From: a virus | Strand: one strand, 5' to 3' | Virus record (IMG/VR): IMGVR_UViG_3300024262_000139 | Span: 1 to 33,335 of that record | DNA length: 33,335 bases | Shown here: one piece after another, positions 1-7,838 of the stretch | How the letters are laid out: each line of letters begins with the position of its first letter | Numbering within the stretch: position 1 is the first letter of the stretch | Notes under the pieces: model-generated | Told to the model about the DNA's origin: nothing | The model's database searches: none | What the model saw: only the letters and a program-made list of their open reading frames with translations | Position numbers and translations under genes: made by a program

Positions 1-603
1 ATCCCTGACAACAGAAGAAACGACCAAGCAAGCGGCTAACTTTGACCCAAGGAAATTATACCCAAACGGCTGAGTTGACATGATACAAGATCCGATTGCT
101 GAATTTACAAGTTTTCCTTTTTCAAGGCAGTCTGCGTTACTCCACCCAATGTAATTATCACGAACGGTGATGCAAATCACATCAGACGAAACGGAAGTCG
201 CTCCCAAATATTTGTGGGTATTTTTGTCACGGATTAGAAACCTCAAAAATCTACCTGGTGTTTGATCAAACGGCATAGTGTGACAAAACACTCGCAACAT
301 TAACCAATGTTCCGCTAAATATTTATTTTCAGGATCAACAAACACGATCTCAGGTTGAAGTTCTTCAAGTTCTTTAACCGTTGATTCCTTGTTGTTTATA
401 TCAGTTGGTTTCCAGATCTGAGCTTTAACAACGTCTGATTGACTTGCAAATTTAGCATATGTTTGGACTTCTTGCCACTTTTTAAAAAATGTGGCTTCTT
501 GCACCGACATTGTTTTCAAATCGTTGAGATTTTGTAAAATCCCGCTGTGCATTTCATCATATTCACTTAAACCATCAGGTTCTTCTAAAAAATTCTCAGG
601 CAT
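1..603 (-). CDS. DUF4338/DruA-like protein (N-terminal part, runs off window)
   Basis: Reading from the ATG at 603 gives 201 codons without a stop to the window edge, so the C-terminus is missing. Residues from about 115 on read RFLRFLIRDKNTHKYLGATS, then RDNYIGWSN and STQPFGYNFLGSKLAACLV. This pattern (LIRD, LGA, RDxxIGWS, PxGxNxxGxKL) matches my memory of the DUF4338 / Druantia DruA-type family, which I believe is GNAT-like; the catalytic role is not established. The first 100 residues are acidic and unrecognised. A consensus promoter lies directly upstream (TTGACT, 17 bp, TATAAT, 7 nt, ATG), suggesting early expression from a leaderless transcript. The family call rests on motif resemblance only. 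Confidence 0.6.
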   Translation of the reverse strand, partial: MPENFLEEPDGLSEYDEMHSGILQNLNDLKTMSVQEATFFKKWQEVQTYAKFASQSDVVKAQIWKPTDINNKESTVKELEELQPEIVFVDPENKYLAEHWLMLRVFCHTMPFDQTPGRFLRFLIRDKNTHKYLGATSVSSDVICITVRDNYIGWSNADCLEKGKLVNSAIGSCIMSTQPFGYNFLGSKLAACLVVSSVVRD

Positions 604-639
604 AAACTATATTATACAGTATAAAAAGATAAAAGTCAA
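604..639 (-). promoter_or_regulatory. sigma70-like early promoter, leaderless spacing
   Basis: On the minus strand, TTGACT (634-639), 17-bp spacer, TATAAT (611-616), then 7 nt to the ATG at 603. The expected transcription start falls on or next to the start codon. Confidence 0.8.
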
Positions 640-648
640 ATATTATTT

Positions 649-1314
649 TCAATCCCAAGATAAAAAACTACTTGAACGTTCTGAAATTTCATTTGAGATT
701 CCAAACATTTCACGTTTTGTAATTCCACGATTATCATTTTCAATCATACCCAATTCAGGATTGGCCATTTTGAATTTTTTAATTTCTGCAAATCCAACCT
801 TGTTATTTTTTGACAAATTATCCTTTACAAATAATGGTTGTAGATTAGTGTAATTAAAGCAGGTATACAACTCACGTTCATCCTCTAAATTAAATGAAGC
901 ACAAGGGCGAATATGATCAATGTGCCAAACTTCTCCGTGATTCTCCCATGTCATACCTTCAATAAATAAATTTTCCAAATATGTTCTCAATTCATTTGGA
1001 GTACATCCGACTAAATCCATTGTTTTGTGTTGTTTTTTCAAATTTTGTGATTTGAGAGCAGATATCACTCGTTGGGAAGCTCTGTTTCTTGCAACTCTGT
1101 GAGGTAGGGATTCATATCGCATATAACATTTTTTACAAAAAGAACGTTTTCCAGATGATGTTGATGAGTCATTAAAAAACTGGGAATACTCCTTCACGGA
1201 TTTACAACAACTACACTTTTTATGCTTTGGTTGTTTTACGTCGTCAAAAAATAAATTATTTGACGGCATAATATAATTATGAGAATCGTTTTTAACTTCT
1301 TCAAAAAATTTCAT
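649..1314 (-). CDS. HNH endonuclease, free-standing (221 aa)
   Basis: The N-terminal third has two cysteine pairs, C34/C37 and C60/C63, a zinc ribbon typical of phage HNH nucleases. The nuclease core is WHIDHIRPCASF at residues 130-141 followed by CFNYTNLQPLF and DNLSKNNK, which supplies the H-x-x-H and Asn positions of the HNH fold. It probably cuts DNA as a homing or free-standing mobile endonuclease. The C-terminal 50 residues are basic and unassigned. The ORF has its own early-type promoter ending 6 nt before the ATG and is not overlapped by its neighbours. Such genes commonly sit between phage genes as mobile passengers, and nothing here shows that it interrupts another gene. Confidence 0.85.
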   Translation of the reverse strand: MKFFEEVKNDSHNYIMPSNNLFFDDVKQPKHKKCSCCKSVKEYSQFFNDSSTSSGKRSFCKKCYMRYESLPHRVARNRASQRVISALKSQNLKKQHKTMDLVGCTPNELRTYLENLFIEGMTWENHGEVWHIDHIRPCASFNLEDERELYTCFNYTNLQPLFVKDNLSKNNKVGFAEIKKFKMANPELGMIENDNRGITKREMFGISNEISERSSSFLSWD

Positions 1315-1349
1315 AAATCAATATTACTACTTGAATTATATAAAGTCAA
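1315..1349 (-). promoter_or_regulatory. sigma70-like early promoter, leaderless spacing
   Basis: Minus strand TTGACT (1344-1349), 17-bp spacer containing TATAATT, TAATAT (1321-1326), 6 nt to the ATG at 1314. Confidence 0.8.
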
Positions 1350-1352
1350 GAT

Positions 1353-1727
1353 TTATTTTTTCTTTTCTTTATCTGCTTGTTGTTGTTTTATTTTGTCAGT
1401 CTGAATTGCTTTTGTATCTTCACGTATTATGACATTCCACGATTGGATGGTTTTATTCAATGTATTTGAAAGAATGCTCCCATCTGTATATCCGAGTATC
1501 TTTGGCGTTCGCCCTTGTTTTGACATTTCACGTCCAATAGAAATCAAAGTTGATTGAGTTTCATTCTTTGATTTTCCAGTGAAGTAAAAAAAGAAAGATT
1601 TCTTCCCCATGGCACTTACTACCTCTAATGATTTTATATCATTGCTATATGCAAGTGAATATTTTTTATTTGAAATGAAAACAAATAGATTGTCTGACTT
1701 TTTGGGAGTGTCTTTTGTAGCAGGCAT
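1353..1727 (-). CDS. Unknown small basic protein (124 aa)
   Basis: I do not recognise this protein. It is soluble by appearance, with no membrane segment. The middle (FFFYFTGKSKNETQSTLISI) is a plausible beta-hairpin plus helix, and the last 20 residues are a highly charged Lys/Gln tail (IKQQQADKEKKK). It starts 5 nt after the stop of the small membrane protein upstream (1733-2023), so the two are probably co-transcribed and may work together. No Shine-Dalgarno site is visible before the ATG. Confidence 0.7.
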   Translation of the reverse strand: MPATKDTPKKSDNLFVFISNKKYSLAYSNDIKSLEVVSAMGKKSFFFYFTGKSKNETQSTLISIGREMSKQGRTPKILGYTDGSILSNTLNKTIQSWNVIIREDTKAIQTDKIKQQQADKEKKK

Positions 1728-1732
1728 ATGAT

Positions 1733-2023
1733 TTAACTATTATCTGATTCATCTTTTGTAGTTGACTCAACTCGTTCGGACATCTTCTGCATCATTTCCT
1801 CTGCAATTTGAACTTGTTCTTTTCGATATCCATCTTGAAATACTTTCATCCCAACGGAAACAGCCAAAATTAAACATAACATACCAACAAAGATTAAAAC
1901 GGCAATAGCAAGAACTGTATATGCTGATAATACGATTGGAATTCCAAGTATCGTTAAGCATTTTACAATTGAAGTTGATGTTAAACAAAGAAAAAGTAAA
2001 AGTGTAATAGTTTGAATTATCAT
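1733..2023 (-). CDS. Small two-helix membrane protein (96 aa)
   Basis: Two hydrophobic segments are clear: residues 3-20 (with LLLFLCLTSTSIVKCLTILG) and about 33-60 (YTVLAIAVLIFVGMLCLILA). They are followed by a charged, soluble C-terminal tail of about 35 residues that could form an amphipathic helix. The architecture would fit a holin, an inner-membrane effector or a superinfection-exclusion protein, but no family is recognised, so function is left open. The ATG lies directly after the T-tract of a terminator-like hairpin (2024-2063), an odd arrangement. The gene is followed within 5 nt by the 124-aa unknown gene. Confidence 0.7.
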   Translation of the reverse strand: MIIQTITLLLFLCLTSTSIVKCLTILGIPIVLSAYTVLAIAVLIFVGMLCLILAVSVGMKVFQDGYRKEQVQIAEEMMQKMSERVESTTKDESDNS

Positions 2024-2063
2024 AAAAAATATAGTGGATGTGATATTTTACAACCACATCCAC
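2024..2063 (-). terminator. Rho-independent terminator after the 115-aa gene
   Basis: A perfect 9-bp stem (GTGGATGTG at 2034-2042 against CACATCCAC at 2055-2063, 12-nt loop) is followed on the minus strand by TATATTTTTT. It lies just downstream of the stop at 2073. The T-tract runs straight into the ATG at 2023, so it may act as an attenuator for the next gene. Confidence 0.75.
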
Positions 2064-2072
2064 ATTTTGAAA

Positions 2073-2420
2073 TTAAACAGTTGTTGTTTGTTTTGATGTT
2101 TGAGTGGTAGTATCTTTTGTACCGTCCACTTTTATCACATCCACGACTTCACTTTCATATTCTTCATGTAGTGTCACACCTGCTTTGATCGCTTCCAATA
2201 ACACCTTCTTCGTGACAGGTGTAGTAGAATAAACCACCGTTGGTCGTCCTACTGATTTTGGAGTTTTTCCAATTTGTTCAAGTTCACCCTCTTCAACAGC
2301 ACGATTTATACGAAATCGTAAAGTTATATTAACTGCATCAGGATGTGCAGATTGGATGTCTTGGATTGAGAAGAATGACTTTGGCCATTCAATTATTAGT
2401 TTTTTGTTTATATTGCTCAT
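2073..2420 (-). CDS. Probable winged-helix DNA-binding protein (115 aa)
   Basis: Residues 10-65 look like a winged helix-turn-helix: WPKSFFSIQDIQSAHPDAVN supplies helices 1-2, ITLRFRINRAVEEGELEQIG is a recognition-type helix and turn, and GRPTVVYSTTPV forms the wing. The C-terminal 30 residues are Thr/Gln rich and likely disordered. I infer a small transcriptional regulator or DNA-binding accessory protein; no named family is recognised. It follows rIIB by 24 nt and ends at a strong terminator, so it is probably the last gene of the rIIA-rIIB transcript. The region before the ATG is A-rich (AAAAATTGAAAA) with no Shine-Dalgarno site. Confidence 0.7.
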   Translation of the reverse strand: MSNINKKLIIEWPKSFFSIQDIQSAHPDAVNITLRFRINRAVEEGELEQIGKTPKSVGRPTVVYSTTPVTKKVLLEAIKAGVTLHEEYESEVVDVIKVDGTKDTTTQTSKQTTTV

Positions 2421-2444
2421 TTTTCAATTTTTAATATTCATTGT

Positions 2445-3404
2445 TTATTCTGTGTCAAATCCAGCACGATGATAACCACGTTTGTAACCACGGATATATT
2501 TTGCTGATTTTGATGAGGGCGTTTTGAATTGTATACCTGAGTTTGCATCAAGTTCCCCATCCATGCGACCTGTAAAATATTCTTCGTCGCTTTGATTGTC
2601 GGTTTTTATCTTCTTTTTCAAAGGATTTGCCTCTGGCATCTTCTCTGTTGCTTCGGAAGTGTAAACTGCTTTATCAAGAACTTTGTTGTAGTCTGCCAAT
2701 TCAGCAATCACTGTATATTGACACGTTCTAAGTTTGGCACAATTATGATCATTAGGAACTGAAACAGCATCACGTGGATTTACTTTCACAATCATCACAC
2801 GGTTTCCAACTTCTTCTATCGGTTTATCGTATATTCCACCATATTCTTTGACATAACCTATGGCACCAACATGAAGTCCTGCTGAACAATGTTCTCTTCG
2901 GTTTTTATTAACCAACTCACGATCCATTGTCACAACTTGTCCGATTGAGTTATCAATATTTCTGGTGTAGATATCCTTGAAGTTGTTGGTGATTGCTTTG
3001 TAAGCTAAAAAGCACCCATCTTCTGTAATCGGTAGTGAATACCTTTCAAGAAAATCATACAATTCATTGATTGATTCTTCTTCTGGATTTTCATACAAAT
3101 TCTTGATAAATGTGATCAAGTTATCAACAGAAAACCCTTCGCGAATCAATTCAGTGATTCTTTGTGTTAGATGATTGTGTAATGGTTTATCATTAAAGTA
3201 AACCACTCCGCCTTCAACTGTTATAATTCCTTTGCCGAATTCTTGTATTGCGGCAACTTTATCAATCAGAGAAGAAACTAAATCTTCGTTTTTTTCTCTA
3301 ATGGCATCTTTGATTTCCTCAAAGTATGGATGATCTGATTTGACGGTTTGTAAGTTTCCGTTCAAATACAAACCAATTGAGTCTTTGTTTATTATAGCAT
3401 TCAT
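2445..3404 (-). CDS. rIIB: rIIB-like protein
   Basis: In T4, rIIB acts with rIIA in membrane-associated control of lysis and exclusion by lambda Rex; the biochemical role is still unclear. Evidence here is the order rIIA-rIIB and the conserved central block: LYDFLERYSLPITEDGCFLA followed by YKAI, then HCSAGLHVGAIGYVKEYGG, typical of RIIB homologues. The 319-aa length is close to the 312 aa of T4 RIIB. The N-terminal 90 residues carry a short beta-rich segment (GKGIITVEGGVVYFNDKPLH), and the C-terminus ends in a conserved-looking basic segment (KYIRGYKRGYHRAGFDTE). A perfect promoter, TTGACA-17-TATAAT, overlaps the end of rIIA, so rIIB can also be transcribed separately. Confidence 0.88.
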   Translation of the reverse strand: MNAIINKDSIGLYLNGNLQTVKSDHPYFEEIKDAIREKNEDLVSSLIDKVAAIQEFGKGIITVEGGVVYFNDKPLHNHLTQRITELIREGFSVDNLITFIKNLYENPEEESINELYDFLERYSLPITEDGCFLAYKAITNNFKDIYTRNIDNSIGQVVTMDRELVNKNRREHCSAGLHVGAIGYVKEYGGIYDKPIEEVGNRVMIVKVNPRDAVSVPNDHNCAKLRTCQYTVIAELADYNKVLDKAVYTSEATEKMPEANPLKKKIKTDNQSDEEYFTGRMDGELDANSGIQFKTPSSKSAKYIRGYKRGYHRAGFDTE

Positions 3405-3419
3405 ATATAGTCTGGTGGC

Positions 3420-3448
3420 ATTATACCACTTATTTTATTTATTGTCAA
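3420..3448 (-). promoter_or_regulatory. Consensus sigma70 promoter for rIIB
   Basis: Minus strand TTGACA (3443-3448), 17-bp spacer, TATAAT (3420-3425). The -35 box is made from the last codons of rIIA. The gap to the rIIB ATG is 15 nt, leaving a very short leader of about 8 nt. Confidence 0.8.
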
Positions 3449-5597
3449 TAGTTTTTTCAACTAATTCGATATAATCCTTAATATCTGGATTATCATTGTA
3501 TGACGTTCCGATGTGTTTAAGCATCGGATAACGATTGAAAATTTCAGCTTTAACATCATGGATATTAAATTTAACAGACGAATCATCGATTCTGATTTTA
3601 TATATTAAATTTATATCATCCAGAAATTCCAAGTCAGTTTTATGATTTTTAAATCCATTTGTAAATTCTTCAATTTCATTCAGTTTCAACTCCAGAAATT
3701 TAGAATATTTCAATTTACAAATATCTCTCACAATATTACATTCAAAGGAATTATTATACGAGTATTTATAATTAGCATAAAACTCAACGGCTTCATTTTC
3801 ATCAATATATTTTTTGATGTGTTTATCAGCAAATTCATATAAATTTGTCCAATTTGGCAAATTCTTCACTTGTTTTGCTCTGTGTCTTGGAACCCCGATC
3901 AATGTGAAGTCTTTATCAATTGCGCCAATCTTAATCAGAATATCTTTCATATTTCCAAATGAGACAAAGTTGGATGTTGATCTGGTTGAGTTGGAATTTT
4001 GCAATTCATGTTTATATGTTTCAACATATATATATTCTCCAACTTTCTTGTCTTCAATTGTATAATCTGCCCAATTTCCAGATGGATTCCATGAGTAAGT
4101 TCTAATCATTTTTTTGAAAGTGCAACGATCCTTTGGGTTGTAAGCTCTGTTTGACTTCACTTTTGGGAGTGTAGAAGTTTTGACAATATTGGCTTTCGGA
4201 TATTTGCTTTCTTGTAATACAAACTTGAGATTATTATCATCTTCACCAAAAACATAACCACGGATTTTATTTCCACCTTCATTTTCAGATTCTATATATT
4301 CACGCAGTCTGGCTACTCCACCTGTTTTCAGATCATTGACGATGATTATATGATTTCGTTTACATACAAATTGAGAAGATATGTCTTTTCTCGCTTTATA
4401 TTCACCACGTTTGCTTTTTGGAGAACGATATTCATAAAACCCAAAATCCATAGGTGCGTTCAATTTACTATTTTTTTTGTAAATTGATGACGACTCAATT
4501 TTAGTATTTTTGAAATAATAGTCCCGATTTTCTAATTTTTTTGACAAATTATGTGAGAAATAACTACCACATACAAATATATCATGATATAAACATCTTG
4601 CTTCCCATAAATTTTTACATTTATTAAGCATATCATCAATTACGTTTTTAATATCCTCAAATACTTCCAAACATCTATTTTTGACATTTCTGATTGTTCT
4701 ATCATCAAAGTGTAGTGATTCACGACTTGCAGCAATTTCAAGCTGTCCGATGGGAAATGTGATTTCAATACCAGAACTTAAAACTGCTGATATAATTGAG
4801 TCATCATCACTTAAATTGTATGAATAATTTGAAAGGTTTAAGTTATTGTTTTGTATTGGATATGCAATATTACCCATTAAAGCATACGATATATGATTCG
4901 TATGGGTAGAAGATTGTGTATCATCTCGTTTGATGATTGACCAACCATCACCTGAATATGAGTATTCAGATTTCCGATACTTAAAATCGGGACAGTTTAA
5001 GATCTCTGGTCGGTTGAGGAAACGATTGTATATATCCTCGGAATATCTTTGAAATGTTGAAATGTCTTTTTCATCAACTGAAAATTGGATAAGCATGCCA
5101 TTTGGATCATTTGTTTTTTCTTCTCCAATTTTAGCACAATGTGGAACATCGTTTTCAAGGAAACAAGTGTAAATCCAACGAGTTCCGTTTTGAACTGAAA
5201 TCACGGAAAAGCTGTCCGTGTAACAAAATGGGGATTTTGACCCCAATCCCAAACACCCAATATAATCATTGCTTTCCGTTTTAGTTGATTCAAAATAGGT
5301 TGTGTATATTTTTTCAACTTCATCCGCATTCATCCCAACTCCAAAATCTCTAACAGAGAACCAAGGTTCTAAAATAGTCGGAAGGTGTACTTGAAATTTT
5401 ACATTTTCATTCCCAGCCGCAACATGAGAGTCATATGCATTTGTTGCAAGTTCTCTAATTGGCGGTGTAATTGAATCACTATAAATTCCCTTTGAGAGAA
5501 TGGAAAATGCTTTTGCATTTGCCTTAATTGTGAATTCTCGTGTGGTGATATCGCCTATTTGTTCAACGACATCAGAGGTTTTTCCGATAACTTTCAT
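3435..5597 (-). CDS. rIIA: rIIA-like protein with GHKL ATPase domain
   Basis: The 720-aa product is close in length to T4 RIIA (725 aa). The N-terminus has the GHKL (Hsp90/gyrase/MutL) fold signatures: N-box IRELATNAYDSH at residues 48-58, then DFGVGM at 84-89, and GLGSKSPFCY near 115. In T4 this membrane-linked protein, with RIIB, protects against prophage-induced early lysis. The long C-terminal region is rich in Asn, Tyr and Lys and is not recognised. The leader before the ATG is A-rich and lacks a Shine-Dalgarno site. A 32-aa ORF with its own promoter precedes the gene, so rIIA is probably translated from a transcript starting there or from a weaker internal start. Confidence 0.9.
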   Translation of the reverse strand: MKVIGKTSDVVEQIGDITTREFTIKANAKAFSILSKGIYSDSITPPIRELATNAYDSHVAAGNENVKFQVHLPTILEPWFSVRDFGVGMNADEVEKIYTTYFESTKTESNDYIGCLGLGSKSPFCYTDSFSVISVQNGTRWIYTCFLENDVPHCAKIGEEKTNDPNGMLIQFSVDEKDISTFQRYSEDIYNRFLNRPEILNCPDFKYRKSEYSYSGDGWSIIKRDDTQSSTHTNHISYALMGNIAYPIQNNNLNLSNYSYNLSDDDSIISAVLSSGIEITFPIGQLEIAASRESLHFDDRTIRNVKNRCLEVFEDIKNVIDDMLNKCKNLWEARCLYHDIFVCGSYFSHNLSKKLENRDYYFKNTKIESSSIYKKNSKLNAPMDFGFYEYRSPKSKRGEYKARKDISSQFVCKRNHIIIVNDLKTGGVARLREYIESENEGGNKIRGYVFGEDDNNLKFVLQESKYPKANIVKTSTLPKVKSNRAYNPKDRCTFKKMIRTYSWNPSGNWADYTIEDKKVGEYIYVETYKHELQNSNSTRSTSNFVSFGNMKDILIKIGAIDKDFTLIGVPRHRAKQVKNLPNWTNLYEFADKHIKKYIDENEAVEFYANYKYSYNNSFECNIVRDICKLKYSKFLELKLNEIEEFTNGFKNHKTDLEFLDDINLIYKIRIDDSSVKFNIHDVKAEIFNRYPMLKHIGTSYNDNPDIKDYIELVEKTIDNK

Positions 5598-5632
5598 TTT
5601 TTAACTTTTAACTTTCAATTTTTAATTTTTAA

Positions 5633-5731
5633 TTACAGGTATTGAGAAATTGTCAACAGCATAACCGTGACAAAATCAGAAACCTGATATGAATATATAT
5701 TGATTAATTCGTATAATTTAGTTGTTTTCAT
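5633..5731 (-). CDS. Short ORF (32 aa) behind a strong early promoter
   Basis: The ORF begins MKTTKLYELINIYSYQVSDF and ends in a hydrophobic segment, VTVMLLTISQYL, before a TAA stop. It is supported by its promoter: TTGACA (5761-5766), 17-bp spacer, TATTTT (5738-5743), 6 nt, ATG, the same geometry as seven other genes in the window. It fills the 169-nt gap between the VWA gene and rIIA. It could be a small early peptide or a leader peptide for rIIA. The promoter could instead simply serve rIIA with a long leader, so coding status is uncertain. Confidence 0.45.
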   Translation of the reverse strand: MKTTKLYELINIYSYQVSDFVTVMLLTISQYL

Positions 5732-5737
5732 AATATT

Positions 5738-5766
5738 AAAATAACATTTTTTATTTAGTTTGTCAA
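5738..5766 (-). promoter_or_regulatory. Early promoter before the 32-aa ORF and rIIA
   Basis: Minus strand TTGACA (5761-5766), 17-bp spacer, TATTTT (5738-5743). The -35 box starts immediately after the TGA stop of the VWA gene. Confidence 0.7.
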
Positions 5767-7800
5767 TCATTTTTTTAAAAATTCTTTATTCATTGTATTC
5801 GCTACTTGAGTGATATTCGTCACATCAATAAATCTTGAATTTCCGCCGTAAATATTCTTGAACTTCCGACATTCGGAATTTTTATCACCGATGAAATATG
5901 AAATCACATTTACACCTTTTTTGAGGATTTTATTCATTTGTTTTCTAGTGTGATCTTCTGCTCTTTCTCCTGAATAGTTGATACGATCAGTGTGAAAGCA
6001 AGGTTCTCCATCTGAGAAATTTAAGAAGTATGAATCACATTCAGCAGAAGATGGTTGGATTCTATCTAAAATCGCTTCAAAACATAATCCTTCTGGTGTT
6101 CCAGAATGTGAAATCAAATATGGAAATAAAGATTTTATTTTAGAAATCTTGTCAATTTTTGAATCATATGCCAATACAACACAAGGCAATCTATTATTTG
6201 CATTCACACGAAATGAAATTACCACATGAATATTGTTTGTCATTGAAGCAGCTTTTGCAATTGCGACAGCACACGTTAAAGCATTTTCAAATTTAATTCC
6301 ACTCATTGAACCTGAAGCATCAACCGAAAGATGTAGAAAAGCATCTTTATAACTGTCAATCTCCATTTTATAAAATACATTTTCAGCACCATATCCAAGT
6401 TCAGATAATATCCGTTTATCAAGTTTACCAGAACGTTTTCGGTTAAACACCGTTTTTCTGGATTCACCTCTTACTTTTAATTTCTTCCCAAGGCGTTTTC
6501 CAAGTATCAACCCATGTTCAACTTGATTTAACATATGAGCATCACAAGCACCCAATACAAAAGCATCAGATTGTAATATTGCTTTTGTCATTTTTTCAAC
6601 AACAACACATTCATTTGTAATTCCAAACTCAGGTGCAATCTTGACAGTTGAAACCCCAGCTTCTTCAAGCACAGATACCTCACGGGCAATTTCTTCATCA
6701 AGTTGTTTCTTTTGATGTTTCCCAAGTGTAAAGTCTTGCTGTCTTTCAAATTCCTTGATTGCTTTGGAGAGCTGTCGTTTTGAAATGTCATCCAATTCAA
6801 CATCTTTGTTTGTCGTTTGTGACTCATTGCAAGATGAAGGATTTTTGCCAATCTCATTTACAACACCTCCGAATATTTCCGATAAATCAAAATCATCTTC
6901 TTCAATATTTTCGGTTTTTGGGTTGTCATCGGACGTATCACTATCGTCATTTTTCTTCATCGGCCATTCGGAAGAGTCATCATTTGGTTGAAGTTTATCC
7001 GAATCTCCTTGTTGGGTTGGATTACAATTGTCAAACAATGAAAAGGGCTTTTTGGATTTTTTTGGTTTTTTCTTTTTGAAATCTCCAACACTATCCAAAA
7101 TTACATCATAAATCTCCAGAGCAACCAACAATCTATCATTGGGAGTTTTCAGTCTGTTTATACGCTTCAAATCCAATATTTCAGAAATTTCACGCAAACC
7201 ATTCAAAGCATCCAAATCGGTATTCGGGTTTGTCAAGTTAATAAGCCTATATTTATAGGATTCGTATGTTTCATCACGAAATGCACTTGATTTCAAGGTC
7301 GTTGTTATGATTTTTGTATTGAAATTATCATCATATAAAGCCTTGTAATAACCTCTGTATCCTGGTGCTGATTTATACACCATATAATCTATATACCTAT
7401 CCTCTACATAATTTACAAGCAGCCTGACATGAGATTCTACAGTTTTTTTGTCAAAGCCCTTGAATGTCGCTTCATCATACGTTGATTGTGGAATGTGTTT
7501 GAAGATTAATTTGAACATTTCAAAATCAGAATACACAATATGAGCACCCTCATGTAATGCCAATCCAACAGTTGTATCAATTTCGTCTTTGGAGACATCT
7601 CCTGAAATGTAAATTGTTTCGCCATTTGTCGCGGAAATTCTACCAGCAGTTGAAAATTTAACAGGGATTACTCTATTTGTCAAAATATTTACAAAACTAG
7701 ATATTCCACGGCGAAATAATGCCAATTGAAGAGGTGATGGGTTATCGGAGACATAATTTCCTTGAACCCAAAAATCAGAATGTGGTTTTGACTGTTTCAT
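5767..7800 (-). CDS. Metallopeptidase-like/VWA (CobT-type) protein
   Basis: This 677-aa protein combines two domains. Residues 83-87 read HEGAH, an HExxH zinc-peptidase signature within ALHEGAHIVYSDF. From about 489 on there is a von Willebrand A domain with the MIDAS motif DASGS at 494-498, and later the SGTPEG and NFSDGEP segments that complete the metal site. A highly acidic linker (about 260-330) separates them. Proteins of this type pair with MoxR/CobS AAA+ ATPases, and the partner lies just upstream. In cells such pairs remodel or insert metals into protein complexes; in marine myoviruses they are annotated CobS/CobT-like with unknown target. Early expression is inferred from its promoter (TTGACT-17-TATATT-6-ATG). 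Confidence 0.8.
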   Translation of the reverse strand: MKQSKPHSDFWVQGNYVSDNPSPLQLALFRRGISSFVNILTNRVIPVKFSTAGRISATNGETIYISGDVSKDEIDTTVGLALHEGAHIVYSDFEMFKLIFKHIPQSTYDEATFKGFDKKTVESHVRLLVNYVEDRYIDYMVYKSAPGYRGYYKALYDDNFNTKIITTTLKSSAFRDETYESYKYRLINLTNPNTDLDALNGLREISEILDLKRINRLKTPNDRLLVALEIYDVILDSVGDFKKKKPKKSKKPFSLFDNCNPTQQGDSDKLQPNDDSSEWPMKKNDDSDTSDDNPKTENIEEDDFDLSEIFGGVVNEIGKNPSSCNESQTTNKDVELDDISKRQLSKAIKEFERQQDFTLGKHQKKQLDEEIAREVSVLEEAGVSTVKIAPEFGITNECVVVEKMTKAILQSDAFVLGACDAHMLNQVEHGLILGKRLGKKLKVRGESRKTVFNRKRSGKLDKRILSELGYGAENVFYKMEIDSYKDAFLHLSVDASGSMSGIKFENALTCAVAIAKAASMTNNIHVVISFRVNANNRLPCVVLAYDSKIDKISKIKSLFPYLISHSGTPEGLCFEAILDRIQPSSAECDSYFLNFSDGEPCFHTDRINYSGERAEDHTRKQMNKILKKGVNVISYFIGDKNSECRKFKNIYGGNSRFIDVTNITQVANTMNKEFLKK

Positions 7801-7806
7801 ATGTAT

Positions 7807-7835
7807 AATATAGACCTGATATTATAAAAAGTCAA
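7807..7835 (-). promoter_or_regulatory. Early promoter, leaderless spacing
   Basis: Minus strand TTGACT (7830-7835), 17-bp spacer beginning TTTTATAAT, TATATT (7807-7812), 6 nt to the ATG at 7800. It lies just after the stop of the AAA+ gene. Confidence 0.8.
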
Positions 7836-7838
7836 GTT

